A stretch of DNA of 64,000 bases. Origin: Scandinavium sp036271055. Its GTDB lineage: Bacteria > Pseudomonadota > Gammaproteobacteria > Enterobacterales > Enterobacteriaceae. Location of the stretch: assembly GCF_036271055.1 (NCBI RefSeq), contig NZ_DATBBJ010000063.1, positions 62,001 to 126,000 on the forward strand, in the 5' to 3' direction. The notes beneath the pieces are model-generated. The model saw only the letters and a list, made by a program, of their open reading frames with translations. It was not told the DNA's origin and ran no database searches. A program made the position numbers and the translations under genes. Every line of letters starts with the position of its first letter. The stretch's first letter is position 1. Positions 26,256-35,778 of the stretch are shown piece by piece.

Positions 26256-26630
26256 TTACATACAGCCCGCACAACTGGTACAACGCCAGTCGTCACGGTT
26301 TACCGCGCGGTAAAAGGCGCGGTAATTTTCTGCTTCCAGCGCAATGCCATTGTCAAAAAAGAGATCGGTCAGCCACTCGACGTTTTCAACAATCCAGTCG
26401 TCTTCATGCTGACCTTGAGCAAAGGTTTCATCTTCCGGGTCGATTATCGAATAAATTCCCCACGTTCCCATGTCCTTTTCGCGACGAGGTTCCGGTAGTT
26501 CGATGGGTTTTCCCTGCCATTCGAGGATCCAGTGTCCGTGGCAAAGCAAATTCCCGCCTCGACTCCAGCGGGCGGTGAAAGGGTTTAGTTCAGGCAAAAC
26601 AAGCGTCTCCGGCAGAGAGTGAATGCTCAT
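26256..26630 (-). CDS. Hypothetical protein with C-terminal CTSCAGCM motif
   Basis: Unknown soluble protein of about 124 residues, rich in Trp, Glu and Asp, ending in CTSCAGCM. The CxxCxxC tail could bind a metal or a cluster, or hold a thiol. It converges on yicL with abutting stop codons. The start may be the ATG at 26,630 or the GTG one codon before it. I cannot name a family. Confidence 0.65.
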   Translation of the reverse strand: MSIHSLPETLVLPELNPFTARWSRGGNLLCHGHWILEWQGKPIELPEPRREKDMGTWGIYSIIDPEDETFAQGQHEDDWIVENVEWLTDLFFDNGIALEAENYRAFYRAVNRDDWRCTSCAGCM

Positions 26631-26832
26631 CACCTTACGCCCAATTTTTATGTGGAAATATTGACCTTATGGGGTAGATACCGTGGACTGCGCCAGAGAC
26701 TGTCAATCATGCCTTCGCACGATAATTTCCATAATTGACTGATTTAGAAATAAATTATTTTTTACGCGTTTGCGTAGCGGCCGGCCAGCACATATAGTTG
26801 AAGGTACGATGTTGCAACAGAAGGGATCCCCT

Positions 26833-27123
26833 ATGAAAGCCATTCCAGTTCTCTGTCTGCTGGCCTGCCTGGCAGCGCCTGCCGTTTATGCCAGCACTCC
26901 GTTGAAAGGGTTGCAGTTTGAGCAGCAAAAACAGCAGGTGATGAAAGACGTCAAAAAAACCTGCACGCCGAGCAAGAACATGAGCGACAACGACTTCGGC
27001 AATAAAATTCTCTCGAATGAGGACAACAAACGTCACGTGCAGGACGCGACGGTGGCGCTTGAGCGCAATAACCAGAAGTACTACTGGGACGCCATCGGGC
27101 AGATTCAGTGCCCGGATATGTGA
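26833..27123 (+). CDS. yicS: Periplasmic protein YicS
   Basis: A 96-residue exported protein: signal peptide MKAIPVLCLLACLAAPAVYA, then a mature part with two Cys. It clearly matches E. coli YicS (pattern NDFGNKILSNEDNKRHVQDATVALERNNQKYYWDAIGQIQCPDM, given only in part as motif NNQKYYW). The function is unknown. GGGATCCCCT precedes the ATG. It converges on nepI with about 14 bases between, as in E. coli. Confidence 0.88.
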   Translation: MKAIPVLCLLACLAAPAVYASTPLKGLQFEQQKQQVMKDVKKTCTPSKNMSDNDFGNKILSNEDNKRHVQDATVALERNNQKYYWDAIGQIQCPDM

Positions 27124-27137
27124 TCCGAGCGGCTGGA

Positions 27138-28319
27138 TTATTTGTTTCGCACTTTTGTCGCGACTAACAGCGCCGTGAGCAGCATCAACGTGCCTGATAG
27201 CATTAACGGCGACAGCAGCCCAAAATGATCCAGCGCCACACCGCCCACGGCAGCGCCGCAGGTATTTGCTAACTGAATGACAGCGACCTGAATAGACCCC
27301 GCTTTTTCTGCCTGATCGGACAGTGAGCGGGTGATCCACGTTGACCAGCCTACCGGGATCAGCGCAAAGGCAAAGCCCCAGACAATCGCCACTGTTGCTG
27401 CCACCCATTTTTCACTTCCCCACAGCACTAACACTGCGGCGCTGATTGCCAGGATAAGCGGCGCGCACGCCAGCGCGACTTTGACTGAACGTTTTAGGAT
27501 AACTGCCGACAGTGATGTGCCGACAAAACTCGCAATGCCAAAGCTCAGCAGTACCAGTGTCAGGCCATCGACATCAAAGCCTGCCAGAGTCGTGAACACC
27601 GGGCGAATGTAGGTAAAGAACGCGAACTGTCCGGCGAAGGCCATAAAGATGGCGCTCATCCCGGCGAGCACGCCAGGGCGTTTTAACAAGCCGAACATAT
27701 TCGCTTTCTGCCCGGTTTCCCCTGGTAGGGATGGCAGCGCTTTCCAGACCCACACTACGCACAGCAATCCCATCAGCGCCGCGCCGTTAAAGACGTTGCG
27801 CCAGCCGATAATCCCGCCTAAAAAACTGCCGAGCGGGGCGGCAATAACTAGCGCGATAGAGACCGCACCGAATATCACCGAAAGCGCTTTTGGCACTAAT
27901 CGGGCCGGTACTAATCGCATCGTCAGCGAGGCAGACATCGCCCAGAAGCCGCCAAGCGCCAGCCCCAGGCATGCGCGTCCAAGCAGTAACAGGCCGAAAC
28001 TGGAAGCAAAAGAGACCAACAGGCAGGAAATGGTCAGTAATACGGAAAACAGGATCACGATGTAGCGGCGGTCGGTGCGACCAATCACATGCGTCACGAA
28101 CAGACTGGCAAACATCGCTACGAAGGCCGTTGTGGTCACCGATTGCCCGGCAACGCCTTCGGTAATACCGAGTTCTTGCGCCATCGGCGTCAACAGACTC
28201 ACAGGCAGAAATTCAACGGTAATCAGGCAGGCAACGCAGAACGCCACGGCAAAAACCGCCGACCAGTTCGGACGGGTGAGTGTCTCTTGTCGGGGGAGTG
28301 TTTCAGTACATTCGCTCAT
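27138..28319 (-). CDS. nepI: Purine ribonucleoside efflux pump NepI
   Basis: MFS transporter of 393 residues with 12 membrane helices, orthologous by sequence and context to E. coli NepI (YicM). That protein exports inosine, guanosine and analogues such as 6-mercaptopurine riboside with proton exchange. Motif A is seen as VIGRTDRRYIVIL after helix 2, and the helix-4 segment RACLGLALGGFWAM is typical of the DHA1 group. It is convergent with yicS and followed upstream by its own promoter region at 28,320-28,437. Confidence 0.9.
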   Translation of the reverse strand: MSECTETLPRQETLTRPNWSAVFAVAFCVACLITVEFLPVSLLTPMAQELGITEGVAGQSVTTTAFVAMFASLFVTHVIGRTDRRYIVILFSVLLTISCLLVSFASSFGLLLLGRACLGLALGGFWAMSASLTMRLVPARLVPKALSVIFGAVSIALVIAAPLGSFLGGIIGWRNVFNGAALMGLLCVVWVWKALPSLPGETGQKANMFGLLKRPGVLAGMSAIFMAFAGQFAFFTYIRPVFTTLAGFDVDGLTLVLLSFGIASFVGTSLSAVILKRSVKVALACAPLILAISAAVLVLWGSEKWVAATVAIVWGFAFALIPVGWSTWITRSLSDQAEKAGSIQVAVIQLANTCGAAVGGVALDHFGLLSPLMLSGTLMLLTALLVATKVRNK

Positions 28320-28437
28320 GGGGACCTGCGCAATTTCGGTGAGAAAGTTGCGCAGTGTAACATTTTGTTTGTGACGTATTTAACGTTTTGGCAACTATAG
28401 CGAGGGATTCCCTCTCCCGGCGAGAGAGGGAGATGGG

Positions 28438-30189
28438 TTACTGAGCGAGTGGAGCAGGCGTTGGAACAGAAGCCGGTGCTGCGTTCGTTGGCGCAGGCGC
28501 CACGGGCTGCGGCGTGCTGACTTCACCGTTAGTCATCGTCTGCGTCACTTCTTGTTTCGCCATGTTCGTCGCATGCAACTGCCCGTTGACCGTCGGTTTT
28601 AGCGGTGCGCTGGCCTGAACAGTACCCTTGGCACGCAGTTGAAGATTACCGTCACCGGTAATCGGCAAGACCGGCCAACCCCACTGTTGCAGAATATTTA
28701 ACGGCACGCCGCGTCCATTAAGGCTGATGGCCGTCTGGCGTTCAGGTTGCTGGGAAACGGCCGCGGTGGCTTCCAGAATGCCTTTCTCCGTAAACGCGCT
28801 CAGTTCGTTGATGTTGACCACCGAACCGTTCGCCGTCAGCTTCACAGAAGGACGGCGAACATCCACGCGGTTGAATGTTGCCGCTGCAGCGTTCAGCGCG
28901 GCGTTTCCGTTCCAGACACCCCAGTTACCGTTTTTCGCCAACTGTAAGTTATCGCCGTAGCCATCAAGCGATGTGATTTGCCACGGGAACGCAGGATCGA
29001 TGTCAATAACCAGGTTACGGCTGGCGGTGAATTTACTCAGCGTCACGTTTTGCAGCCAGTCTGGCAGTGATTCCATCCACAGCTGTTTCCAGTTAGGCGG
29101 CAGCGTGTATTCCAGCCCGGCGATAGCTGTATCGTCGAGCACCAACGCATCACCGTTGCGTAACCAGTTGCCGGAAGTGCGCACCATCCCGCCTTCCCAG
29201 CGCGAAGTAAACTGGCGCAAAGCGACGCCTTTTGGCGAAAACTCTGCGTTAAAAATAGGGTCCGTCAAATGCAACGAGCCGTAGATAAATTCGTCGGCAT
29301 TCATCGACAAACGCCCACCATCGCTGTTCCAGCCGCCTTTGCTCAGCGTGATATTGCGCAGGCTGAGATCGAGATCGGCTATCGCCCAATCAGGGCCTTG
29401 CAGACGCGCATCGGTGACTTCCAGGCTACCGATAGTGAGTGACGGGACGGTGGTTAACGGGGCGAAGAAATCCGCCAATGATTTTTCGCTTTGCATACGG
29501 ATGTCGGTCAGGCGCAGGCTGTCGACCAGCCAGCTGCCGTCGGCGTTACGTTTGGCGTTGCCCGTCAGCGAGCCGCGAGCGATATCCGCCCCGACGGTGC
29601 CAAGCGTAACCACCCCGTTGTCGATGCTGCCCTGCACCAGAACGTTCGTCGCAGGCATACTATTAAGCGTCATCGAACCAGCGCTCATCTGAATTTGCGC
29701 TTGTTTACCCAGCACATTGCCCGCTTCGGGTAGCCATGGCGAAACGCCGCCGGTCACGCGCTGCGCGCTGAGATCCCAACCGGTTTCCGGGCTGTTAAAC
29801 GCCATATTGCTGAGCTGCAACGTATCGGCTTCAAACGGGAACGGCGCAGTAGACGGTGACAGATTCAGCGTTCCGTCCTGCAAGGTAATGGTATCGGCGT
29901 GTAGCGGATCGGTGAGCTGGCGGCTGCTCAGGCCAATATCCACCGTTTTGGCAACCAGCGTTGCGGGTTTGCCGTCACGACCAAAGGTGACGTTTTTCAG
30001 CAGAATGTGTGATGGAGAGGAAAAACGATGATCCATCGCGTCGAACGCGATGTGGTAATCGGTGTTGCTGGAAATCCAGCCGCTGACTTCACGCGCGCCC
30101 CAGCGTGTTTGCAGTAAAAAGTAGAACGCTACCACAACCAGCAGCAGGGCAATCAGCAGCCAAAGAAGCAGCTTCCCGATAAATTTCAT
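28438..30189 (-). CDS. yicH: AsmA-family inner-membrane protein YicH
   Basis: A 583-residue AsmA-like protein with a single N-terminal membrane anchor (MKFIGKLLLWLLIALLLVVVAFYF) and a long beta-rich periplasmic part. AsmA-like proteins (TamB, YhdP, YdbH, YicH) are bridge-like phospholipid carriers between the membranes; the contribution of YicH is minor in E. coli. The Ala/Pro-rich tail (QPVAPAPTNAAPASVPTPAP) is longer than in E. coli and probably unstructured. The ATG at 30,189 begins directly at the anchor, so the eight extra upstream codons are excluded. Confidence 0.88.
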   Translation of the reverse strand: MKFIGKLLLWLLIALLLVVVAFYFLLQTRWGAREVSGWISSNTDYHIAFDAMDHRFSSPSHILLKNVTFGRDGKPATLVAKTVDIGLSSRQLTDPLHADTITLQDGTLNLSPSTAPFPFEADTLQLSNMAFNSPETGWDLSAQRVTGGVSPWLPEAGNVLGKQAQIQMSAGSMTLNSMPATNVLVQGSIDNGVVTLGTVGADIARGSLTGNAKRNADGSWLVDSLRLTDIRMQSEKSLADFFAPLTTVPSLTIGSLEVTDARLQGPDWAIADLDLSLRNITLSKGGWNSDGGRLSMNADEFIYGSLHLTDPIFNAEFSPKGVALRQFTSRWEGGMVRTSGNWLRNGDALVLDDTAIAGLEYTLPPNWKQLWMESLPDWLQNVTLSKFTASRNLVIDIDPAFPWQITSLDGYGDNLQLAKNGNWGVWNGNAALNAAAATFNRVDVRRPSVKLTANGSVVNINELSAFTEKGILEATAAVSQQPERQTAISLNGRGVPLNILQQWGWPVLPITGDGNLQLRAKGTVQASAPLKPTVNGQLHATNMAKQEVTQTMTNGEVSTPQPVAPAPTNAAPASVPTPAPLAQ

Positions 30190-30274
30190 CGTCTTCCATC
30201 CAGTGAAGGGCACATAAAGGAGTTATGCACGATTTGTGCGCATTCCTCAAGGAAGGATTCGTTTAATAAGGTTT

Positions 30275-30302
30275 CACGGCGGCGGTTGACACCACCGCCG
30301 TG
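30275..30302. terminator. Long inverted repeat downstream of xanP
   Basis: Twelve-base arms CACGGCGGCGGT and ACCACCGCCGTG (one mismatch) with a 4-base loop, eight bases after the xanP stop. There is no clear U-run on the minus strand, so it may act as mRNA 3' stabiliser as well as terminator. Confidence 0.5.
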
Positions 30303-30309
30303 ACGGGCG

Positions 30310-31698
30310 TCAGCTCTTCTCTGGGGGGAAAACCAGATTCAGAACAATCGCGGTAATACCGCCCGCAGCGATACCGGAAGAGAGCAGATTTTTCAGCCAG
30401 TCAGGTGCGAATTGCAGGATCAGCGGCTGCTGAGAAACGCCAAGACCCACCGCCAGCGACAGGGCGATAATCAGGATCGCGCGGCGATTCAGCGGCTCAC
30501 GGGAAACAATACGTACGCCGGAGGCCGCAATGGTGCCGAACATCACCAGCGTTGCGCCGCCGAGCACTGGCTCAGGAATGTGCTGCACAAAACCACTTAC
30601 CGCAGGGAACAAGCCGAGCACGATCAGCATCAACGCCACCACGAAACCGACGTAGCGACTGGCCACGCCGGTCAACTGGATAACGCCGTTGTTTTGTCCG
30701 AAACAGGAGTTTGGGAAGGTGTTGAAAATGGCTGAAACGCAGGAGTTCAGGCCATTCGCCAGCACACCGCCTTTCAGACGTTTCATGTATAACGGGCCAG
30801 AGACGGGCTGCTCGGAGACATCGGAGGTGGCGGTGATATCACCGATGGTTTCCAGCGAGGTGATCATAAAGACCAGCATCAGCGGCAGCAGCAGATTCCA
30901 GTCGATACCGAGGCCGTAATAGAGCGGCGTTGGCACCATGATAACCGGGCTGTTGGTGGGGGCCGTTTCCGGAAGCATTCCCATAAACCACGCCGCGGCA
31001 TAGCCTGCTGCCATCGCGATCACCAGTGAAGCGATGCGCAGATACGGGTTACGTTGGCGGTTAAGCACGATAATGATCGCCAGCACGATACCGGCCAACA
31101 GCAGGTTTTTCGGCGCGCCAAAAGTATGATCGGCCATCGCGGCGTAACCCCCACCGATGGACGTCAGGCCGACCTGAATCAGCGACAGGCCGATAATCAT
31201 CACCACCACGCCGGAAACCAGCGGGGTGATGATACGCCGCGCCAGATGCAGTACACGGGAGAGCGCCATCTCGGTGAAACTGGCCAGCATCAGCGTGCCG
31301 AACAGCGCCGCCATCATGGTTGGTACATCCGCACCACCGGTTTTCAGCGCGGTTCCGCCCATAATTAACGGGGCGACAAAGTTAAAACTGGTGCCCTGAA
31401 TCGACAGCAGCCCGGAGCCGACCGGGCCCCACGCTTTGATCTGAATAACAGAAGCCACACCGGACGCGAACAGTGACATGCTGATGATGTGCTGCGTATC
31501 GTCAGCCGGTAAGCCGAGCGCCTGGCAAATCAACAGTGCGGGCGTGATCACCGCCACAAACATCGCCAGCAGGTGCTGAAAGGCCGCAAACAGCGTTTGC
31601 GCCATCGGCGGTCTGTCTTCAAGGCGGTAGATAAGCTCGCTGTTATGCATAGGCGCAATCGGTTGCGCATTTTCGGCTTCTAAGGTGTTCACTGACAT
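30310..31698 (-). CDS. xanP: Xanthine/H+ symporter XanP
   Basis: NCS2-family nucleobase transporter of 462 residues with 14 helices. The family motif QNNGVIQLTG (helix 9 region) and the LLSIQGTSFNFVAPL segment of TM3 are present. XanP takes up xanthine with protons. The gene stands upstream of yicH in the same direction and divergent from gltS. A strong PurR-type box lies 56 bases before the start, so expression should fall when purines are plentiful. Confidence 0.93.
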   Translation of the reverse strand: MSVNTLEAENAQPIAPMHNSELIYRLEDRPPMAQTLFAAFQHLLAMFVAVITPALLICQALGLPADDTQHIISMSLFASGVASVIQIKAWGPVGSGLLSIQGTSFNFVAPLIMGGTALKTGGADVPTMMAALFGTLMLASFTEMALSRVLHLARRIITPLVSGVVVMIIGLSLIQVGLTSIGGGYAAMADHTFGAPKNLLLAGIVLAIIIVLNRQRNPYLRIASLVIAMAAGYAAAWFMGMLPETAPTNSPVIMVPTPLYYGLGIDWNLLLPLMLVFMITSLETIGDITATSDVSEQPVSGPLYMKRLKGGVLANGLNSCVSAIFNTFPNSCFGQNNGVIQLTGVASRYVGFVVALMLIVLGLFPAVSGFVQHIPEPVLGGATLVMFGTIAASGVRIVSREPLNRRAILIIALSLAVGLGVSQQPLILQFAPDWLKNLLSSGIAAGGITAIVLNLVFPPEKS

Positions 31699-31753
31699 TT
31701 TCAGAGGCGGTCCGGTGGTGGGAAAGGGAGGATTTTAGCGGACTGCCAGGTAA

Positions 31754-31769
31754 AAGCAAACGGTTGCTT
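31754..31769. promoter_or_regulatory. PurR operator upstream of xanP
   Basis: The 16-base near-palindrome AAGCAAACGGTTGCTT matches the PurR box (ACGCAAACGTTTGCGT type) in all core positions (GCAAAC and GTTGC). It is centred about 63 bases before the xanP ATG. It could also affect divergent gltS, whose start is 206 bases away, but xanP is the natural target. Confidence 0.78.
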
Positions 31770-31975
31770 TTAATATGTTAACTATGAATAAGTACCCAGG
31801 TTTTTATGCTGTTTTTGCATGTTTTGTCGCAAAAATCGCCGCTACCCACAATTTTTCCTGTCATTATTCACTGCCTTTTGCGTAAAATCCGGCTCCTGAT
31901 AATTATTGATGAGAACAATTCGCTATCGGTCACCCCCACGCGAGTCATTGGATTATGCGCTAACAAGGAGCTTTT

Positions 31976-33178
31976 ATGTTTCATCTCGATACCTTATCGA
32001 CGCTTGTTGCGGCAACACTGGTGTTGCTGTTAGGACGCAAACTGGTCCATACCGTTCCCCTCTTTAAAAAATACACCATCCCCGAACCGGTTGCTGGCGG
32101 CCTGCTGGCTGCGCTGGCGTTGCTGGTGCTGAAAAAAAGCATGGGCTGGGAAATCGACTTTGATATGAGCCTCAAAGATCCGCTGATGCTGGCATTCTTT
32201 GCGACCATTGGTCTGAACGCGAATCTCTCAAGCCTGCGTGCAGGCGGCAAAGTGCTGGGCACTTTCCTGATTGTGGTTGTCGGGCTGCTGCTGATGCAGA
32301 ACGCCATCGGGATTGGCATGGCGAAAATGCTGGGCCTCGATCCGCTGATGGGTCTGTTGGCTGGCTCCATCACGCTTTCCGGCGGTCATGGCACTGGTGC
32401 GGCTTGGAGTAAGCTGTTCGTCGAGCGCTACGGTTTTGCTAATGCCACCGAAGTGGCGATGGCCTGTGCGACCTTTGGTTTAGTACTGGGCGGCCTGATT
32501 GGCGGCCCGGTGGCGCGTTACCTCGTGAAGCACTCGTCTACGCCGAACGGTCAGCCGGACGATCAGGCTGTGCCAACCGCGTTCGAAAAGCCAGAAGTGG
32601 GTCGCATGATCACTTCGCTGGTGTTGATTGAAACCATCGCGATGATTGCCATCTGTCTGACCATCGGCAAAATCGTTGCACATATGCTGGCGGGTACAAC
32701 CTTTGAGTTGCCGACCTTTGTTTGTGTGCTGTTTGTTGGGGTGATCCTCAGCAACGGTCTGGCACTGCTGGGTTTTTATCGCGTCTTTGAGCGCGCCGTG
32801 TCGATTCTCGGCAACGTCTCATTATCGCTGTTCCTGGCGATGGCGCTGATGAGTCTGAAACTGTGGGAACTGGCTTCTCTGGCGCTGCCGATGCTGGCCA
32901 TTTTGACCGTGCAGGCTGTGGCGATGGCGTTATACGCAGTGTTTGTGACGTATCGTATGATGGGTAAAAACTACGATGCAGCGGTGCTGGCGGCGGGTCA
33001 CTGCGGTTTTGGTCTGGGGGCGACGCCAACGGCGATTGCCAATATGCAGGCGATCACCGAACGTTTCGGGCCGTCACACATGGCGTTCCTGGTCGTGCCG
33101 ATGGTCGGGGCATTCTTTATTGATATCGTGAATGCGCTGGTGATTAAGCTCTATCTGCTGCTACCGATGTTCGGTTAA
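31976..33178 (+). CDS. gltS: Sodium/glutamate symporter GltS
   Basis: A 400-residue inner-membrane carrier nearly identical in length to E. coli GltS (401). Two inverted halves contain the re-entrant loop motifs GGHGTGAAW and the second, GHCGFGLGATPTAIANM. It takes up L-glutamate with Na+. AAGGAG precedes the ATG. In E. coli gltS is followed convergently by recG. Here its 3' neighbour is glpK, which marks a rearrangement breakpoint in the 105 bases after its stop. Confidence 0.93.
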   Translation: MFHLDTLSTLVAATLVLLLGRKLVHTVPLFKKYTIPEPVAGGLLAALALLVLKKSMGWEIDFDMSLKDPLMLAFFATIGLNANLSSLRAGGKVLGTFLIVVVGLLLMQNAIGIGMAKMLGLDPLMGLLAGSITLSGGHGTGAAWSKLFVERYGFANATEVAMACATFGLVLGGLIGGPVARYLVKHSSTPNGQPDDQAVPTAFEKPEVGRMITSLVLIETIAMIAICLTIGKIVAHMLAGTTFELPTFVCVLFVGVILSNGLALLGFYRVFERAVSILGNVSLSLFLAMALMSLKLWELASLALPMLAILTVQAVAMALYAVFVTYRMMGKNYDAAVLAAGHCGFGLGATPTAIANMQAITERFGPSHMAFLVVPMVGAFFIDIVNALVIKLYLLLPMFG

Positions 33179-33238
33179 ATCCCCGTCATCTTCCTGTGAT
33201 CCGAAATCCATAGGGGATTTTGATGTTTTGATGTGTTG

Positions 33239-33271
33239 TACGCCCGGTCAGCGATAGCGCCACCGGGCGTA
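33239..33271. repeat. REP-like palindrome at the gltS/glpK junction
   Basis: Palindrome TACGCCCGGT...ACCGGGCGTA with a 13-base loop region, between the convergent gltS and glpK. It sits exactly at a synteny breakpoint, and similar palindromes occur at 20,997-21,070. REP-like repeats can serve as short homology for rearrangement and as 3' mRNA stabilisers. Confidence 0.72.
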
Positions 33272-33283
33272 TCCAGCAAAACC

Positions 33284-34789
33284 TTACTCGTGCTCTTCCC
33301 ACGCCATTGCGCGTTTCACTGCTTTTTTCCAGCCGCTGTAACGGTAGTTACGCTCGGTGGTTTCAATCCCCGGACGGAACTCACGTTCAATCACCGCTTT
33401 TTCCTTAAGCTCATCCAGATTCTGCCAGAAGCCCACCGCCAGACCGGCGAGATACGCCGCGCCTAAAGCCGTCACTTCACGCACTTCCGGACGCTCTACG
33501 CGCGTCCCGAGAATGTCTGACTGGAATTGCATCAGGAAATTATTGGCAACTGCACCGCCGTCGACGCGCAGGGCGTGCAGACGAATACCGGAGTCAGCCT
33601 GCATCGCTTCCAGCACATCACGGGTTTGATAGGCGATGGATTCAAGCGTGGCGCGAATAATGTGGTTCGAGTTCACACCGCGCGTCAGACCGAAAATCGC
33701 ACCGCGAGCATACGGGTCCCAGTACGGTGCGCCGAGGCCGGTAAACGCCGGAACCACGTACACGCCGTTGGTATCGTTCACTTTGGTTGCGAAATATTCG
33801 GAATCGAAAGCGTCGTTAATCAGCTTCATTTCATCACGCAGCCACTGAATGGATGCGCCCGCCATGAATACCGCGCCTTCCAGTGCATAATTTACTTCGC
33901 CTTTCGGGCCGCAGGCGATAGTGGTCAGCAGGCCGTGCTCTGATTTCACCGCCGTTTCCCCGGTGTTCATCAGCATAAAGCAGCCGGTGCCGTAGGTATT
34001 TTTCGCCATCCCTTCTTTCACACACAGCTGGCCGAACAGTGCCGCCTGCTGGTCACCAGCGATCCCGGCGATAGGAATACGCGTGCCGCCTTTACCGCCG
34101 ATGTTGGTCTGACCGTACACTTCGGATGATTTGCGCACTTCTGGCAGCATCACGCGCGGAATATCCAGCGCGTCGAGCATCTTGTCGTCCCAGTCCAGGT
34201 CATGGATGTTGAACAGCATGGTGCGCGAGGCGTTGGTGTAATCGGTGACGTGCACGCGGCCCTGCGTCATACGCCAGATGAGCCAGGTGTCGACGGTGCC
34301 GAACAGCAGTTCGCCGCGTTTAGCGCGTTCACGCGCGCCTTCTACATGGTCGAGGATCCACTTCACTTTGGTGCCGGAGAAGTAAGGGTCGATAACCAGG
34401 CCGGTCGCTGAGCGCACATAGTCTTCCATGCCGTCGCGTTTTAGCTGCTCGCAGATTTCTGCGGTGCGGCGGCATTGCCAGACGATAGCGTTGTAAATCG
34501 GCTTGCCGGTTTCTTTATCCCACACAATCGCCGTTTCGCGCTGGTTGGTGATGCCGATAGCGGCGATTTCATCAGAACTGATGTCGGCTTTCGCCAGCAC
34601 TTCAATCAGCGTAGAACTTTGTGAGGCCCAGATTTCCATAGGGTCGTGCTCGACCCAGCCAGGCTTTGGATAAATTTGTTCGAATTCGCGCTGTGAAACG
34701 CTGACGATATTAGCGTCGTGATCCATGACAACGGCGCGGGAGCTGGTTGTACCCTGGTCGAGGGCAACGATGTATTTTTTGTCAGTCAT
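33284..34789 (-). CDS. glpK: Glycerol kinase
   Basis: A 501-residue FGGY-family kinase that phosphorylates glycerol to glycerol 3-phosphate. The start MTDKKYIVALDQGTTSSRAVV gives the phosphate-binding loop; the FGGY signatures are seen at GKPIYNAIVWQCRRT (substrate region) and at the second signature near VDGGAVANNFLMQ. The ATG at 34,789 matches the family; a frame opening 35 codons upstream is not coding. It is 22 bases downstream of glpF (operon). Unlike in E. coli, glpX does not follow: it is found 10.7 kb away after recG. Confidence 0.96.
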   Translation of the reverse strand: MTDKKYIVALDQGTTSSRAVVMDHDANIVSVSQREFEQIYPKPGWVEHDPMEIWASQSSTLIEVLAKADISSDEIAAIGITNQRETAIVWDKETGKPIYNAIVWQCRRTAEICEQLKRDGMEDYVRSATGLVIDPYFSGTKVKWILDHVEGARERAKRGELLFGTVDTWLIWRMTQGRVHVTDYTNASRTMLFNIHDLDWDDKMLDALDIPRVMLPEVRKSSEVYGQTNIGGKGGTRIPIAGIAGDQQAALFGQLCVKEGMAKNTYGTGCFMLMNTGETAVKSEHGLLTTIACGPKGEVNYALEGAVFMAGASIQWLRDEMKLINDAFDSEYFATKVNDTNGVYVVPAFTGLGAPYWDPYARGAIFGLTRGVNSNHIIRATLESIAYQTRDVLEAMQADSGIRLHALRVDGGAVANNFLMQFQSDILGTRVERPEVREVTALGAAYLAGLAVGFWQNLDELKEKAVIEREFRPGIETTERNYRYSGWKKAVKRAMAWEEHE

Positions 34790-34811
34790 AATGCTAAGTC
34801 CCGTAGTCAGA

Positions 34812-35657
34812 TTACAGCGAAGCGTTGTGTTGTGTGGTACTGGTGGAGGTTTTCTCTTCCACCTCGCAGACGTCGCACGGCAAATTGCGGCCAATCAGTT
34901 TGCGATAACCGAAGGCACCCAGCGATGCGCCGACAATCGGTGCGAACAGCGGCACCAGGAAGTAAGGAATATCTTTGCCGCCGGTAAAGGCCACGTTGCC
35001 CCAGCCCGCGAGCCAGGCGAACGTTTTCGGGCCGAGATCACGCGCCGGATTCATCGCAAAACCAGTCAACGGCCCCATCGACGCACCGATAACCGCGATC
35101 AGCAGGCCAATCAGCAGCGGTGCCATCGGTCCACGAGGCACACCGTTACCGTCATCCGTGAGCGCAAGAATGACACCCATCAGAATAGCGGTGATCACCA
35201 TTTCTACCGCGAAGGCCTGCATAAAGTTGATATGCGCGTTCGGGTACGTCGAGAAAATACCGGCCAGCTCCAGACTTTCAACGCTGCCGCGCACCATATT
35301 GTGCGTGTGTTCGAAGTCGATGAAAAGGTTGTAATAAAGCCCGTAAACTAACGCGGCTGCGCAAAATGCACCGGCAACTTGCGCAATGATATAGGGAACC
35401 ACTTTACGCCCGTCGAAACAGGCAAACAGCCAGAGGGCAATCGTCACTGCGGGATTGAGGTGCGCGCCGGAAACCCCTGCAGTCAGGTAAATGGCCATCG
35501 CCACGCCCAAACCCCAGATAATACTGATTTCCCACTGACCGAAGCTCGCGCCTGCAACTTTCAGCGCGGCAACGCATCCAACACCGAAGAAGATCAACAA
35601 CCCGGTACCAAGGAACTCGGCAATGCACTGGCCTTTTAAGGTTGATGTTTGACTCAT
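34812..35657 (-). CDS. glpF: Glycerol facilitator GlpF
   Basis: Aquaglyceroporin of 281 residues, the length of E. coli GlpF, with six helices and the two NPA boxes: HLNPAVTIALW and the second, AMNPARDLGPK. It passes glycerol and other small polyols across the inner membrane, trapped afterwards by GlpK. First gene of the glpFK operon. The upstream region at 35,740-35,780 shows GlpR-operator-like sequences. Confidence 0.96.
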   Translation of the reverse strand: MSQTSTLKGQCIAEFLGTGLLIFFGVGCVAALKVAGASFGQWEISIIWGLGVAMAIYLTAGVSGAHLNPAVTIALWLFACFDGRKVVPYIIAQVAGAFCAAALVYGLYYNLFIDFEHTHNMVRGSVESLELAGIFSTYPNAHINFMQAFAVEMVITAILMGVILALTDDGNGVPRGPMAPLLIGLLIAVIGASMGPLTGFAMNPARDLGPKTFAWLAGWGNVAFTGGKDIPYFLVPLFAPIVGASLGAFGYRKLIGRNLPCDVCEVEEKTSTSTTQHNASL

Positions 35658-35740
35658 GATCGGATCCTGAAGACAGATGAATGATTATTGTGAACATGGT
35701 GGTCGAAGACGACCATGCTGCCATGTAGGTATACTGTTAA

Positions 35741-35778
35741 TTTATCGTTAACGAACAAAAACGAGAAATATCGAAATC
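35741..35778 (-). promoter_or_regulatory. Probable GlpR operator region of glpFK
   Basis: Two tandem sites resembling the GlpR operator half-sites (TGTTCG...CGATAA and TTTCGATATTTCTCG, read on the minus strand), about 85-120 bases before glpF and overlapping a probable promoter with TATACC further downstream. GlpR represses the operon until glycerol 3-phosphate is present. The gap 35,658-36,078 contains no gene; the remainder holds the divergent zapB promoter and a likely CRP site that I did not define. Confidence 0.45.

Noticed and set aside
34790..34894. 35-codon N-terminal extension of glpK
   Set aside because: It overlaps the glpF 3' end and is absent from the family; MTDKKYIVALDQGTTSS is the true N-terminus.
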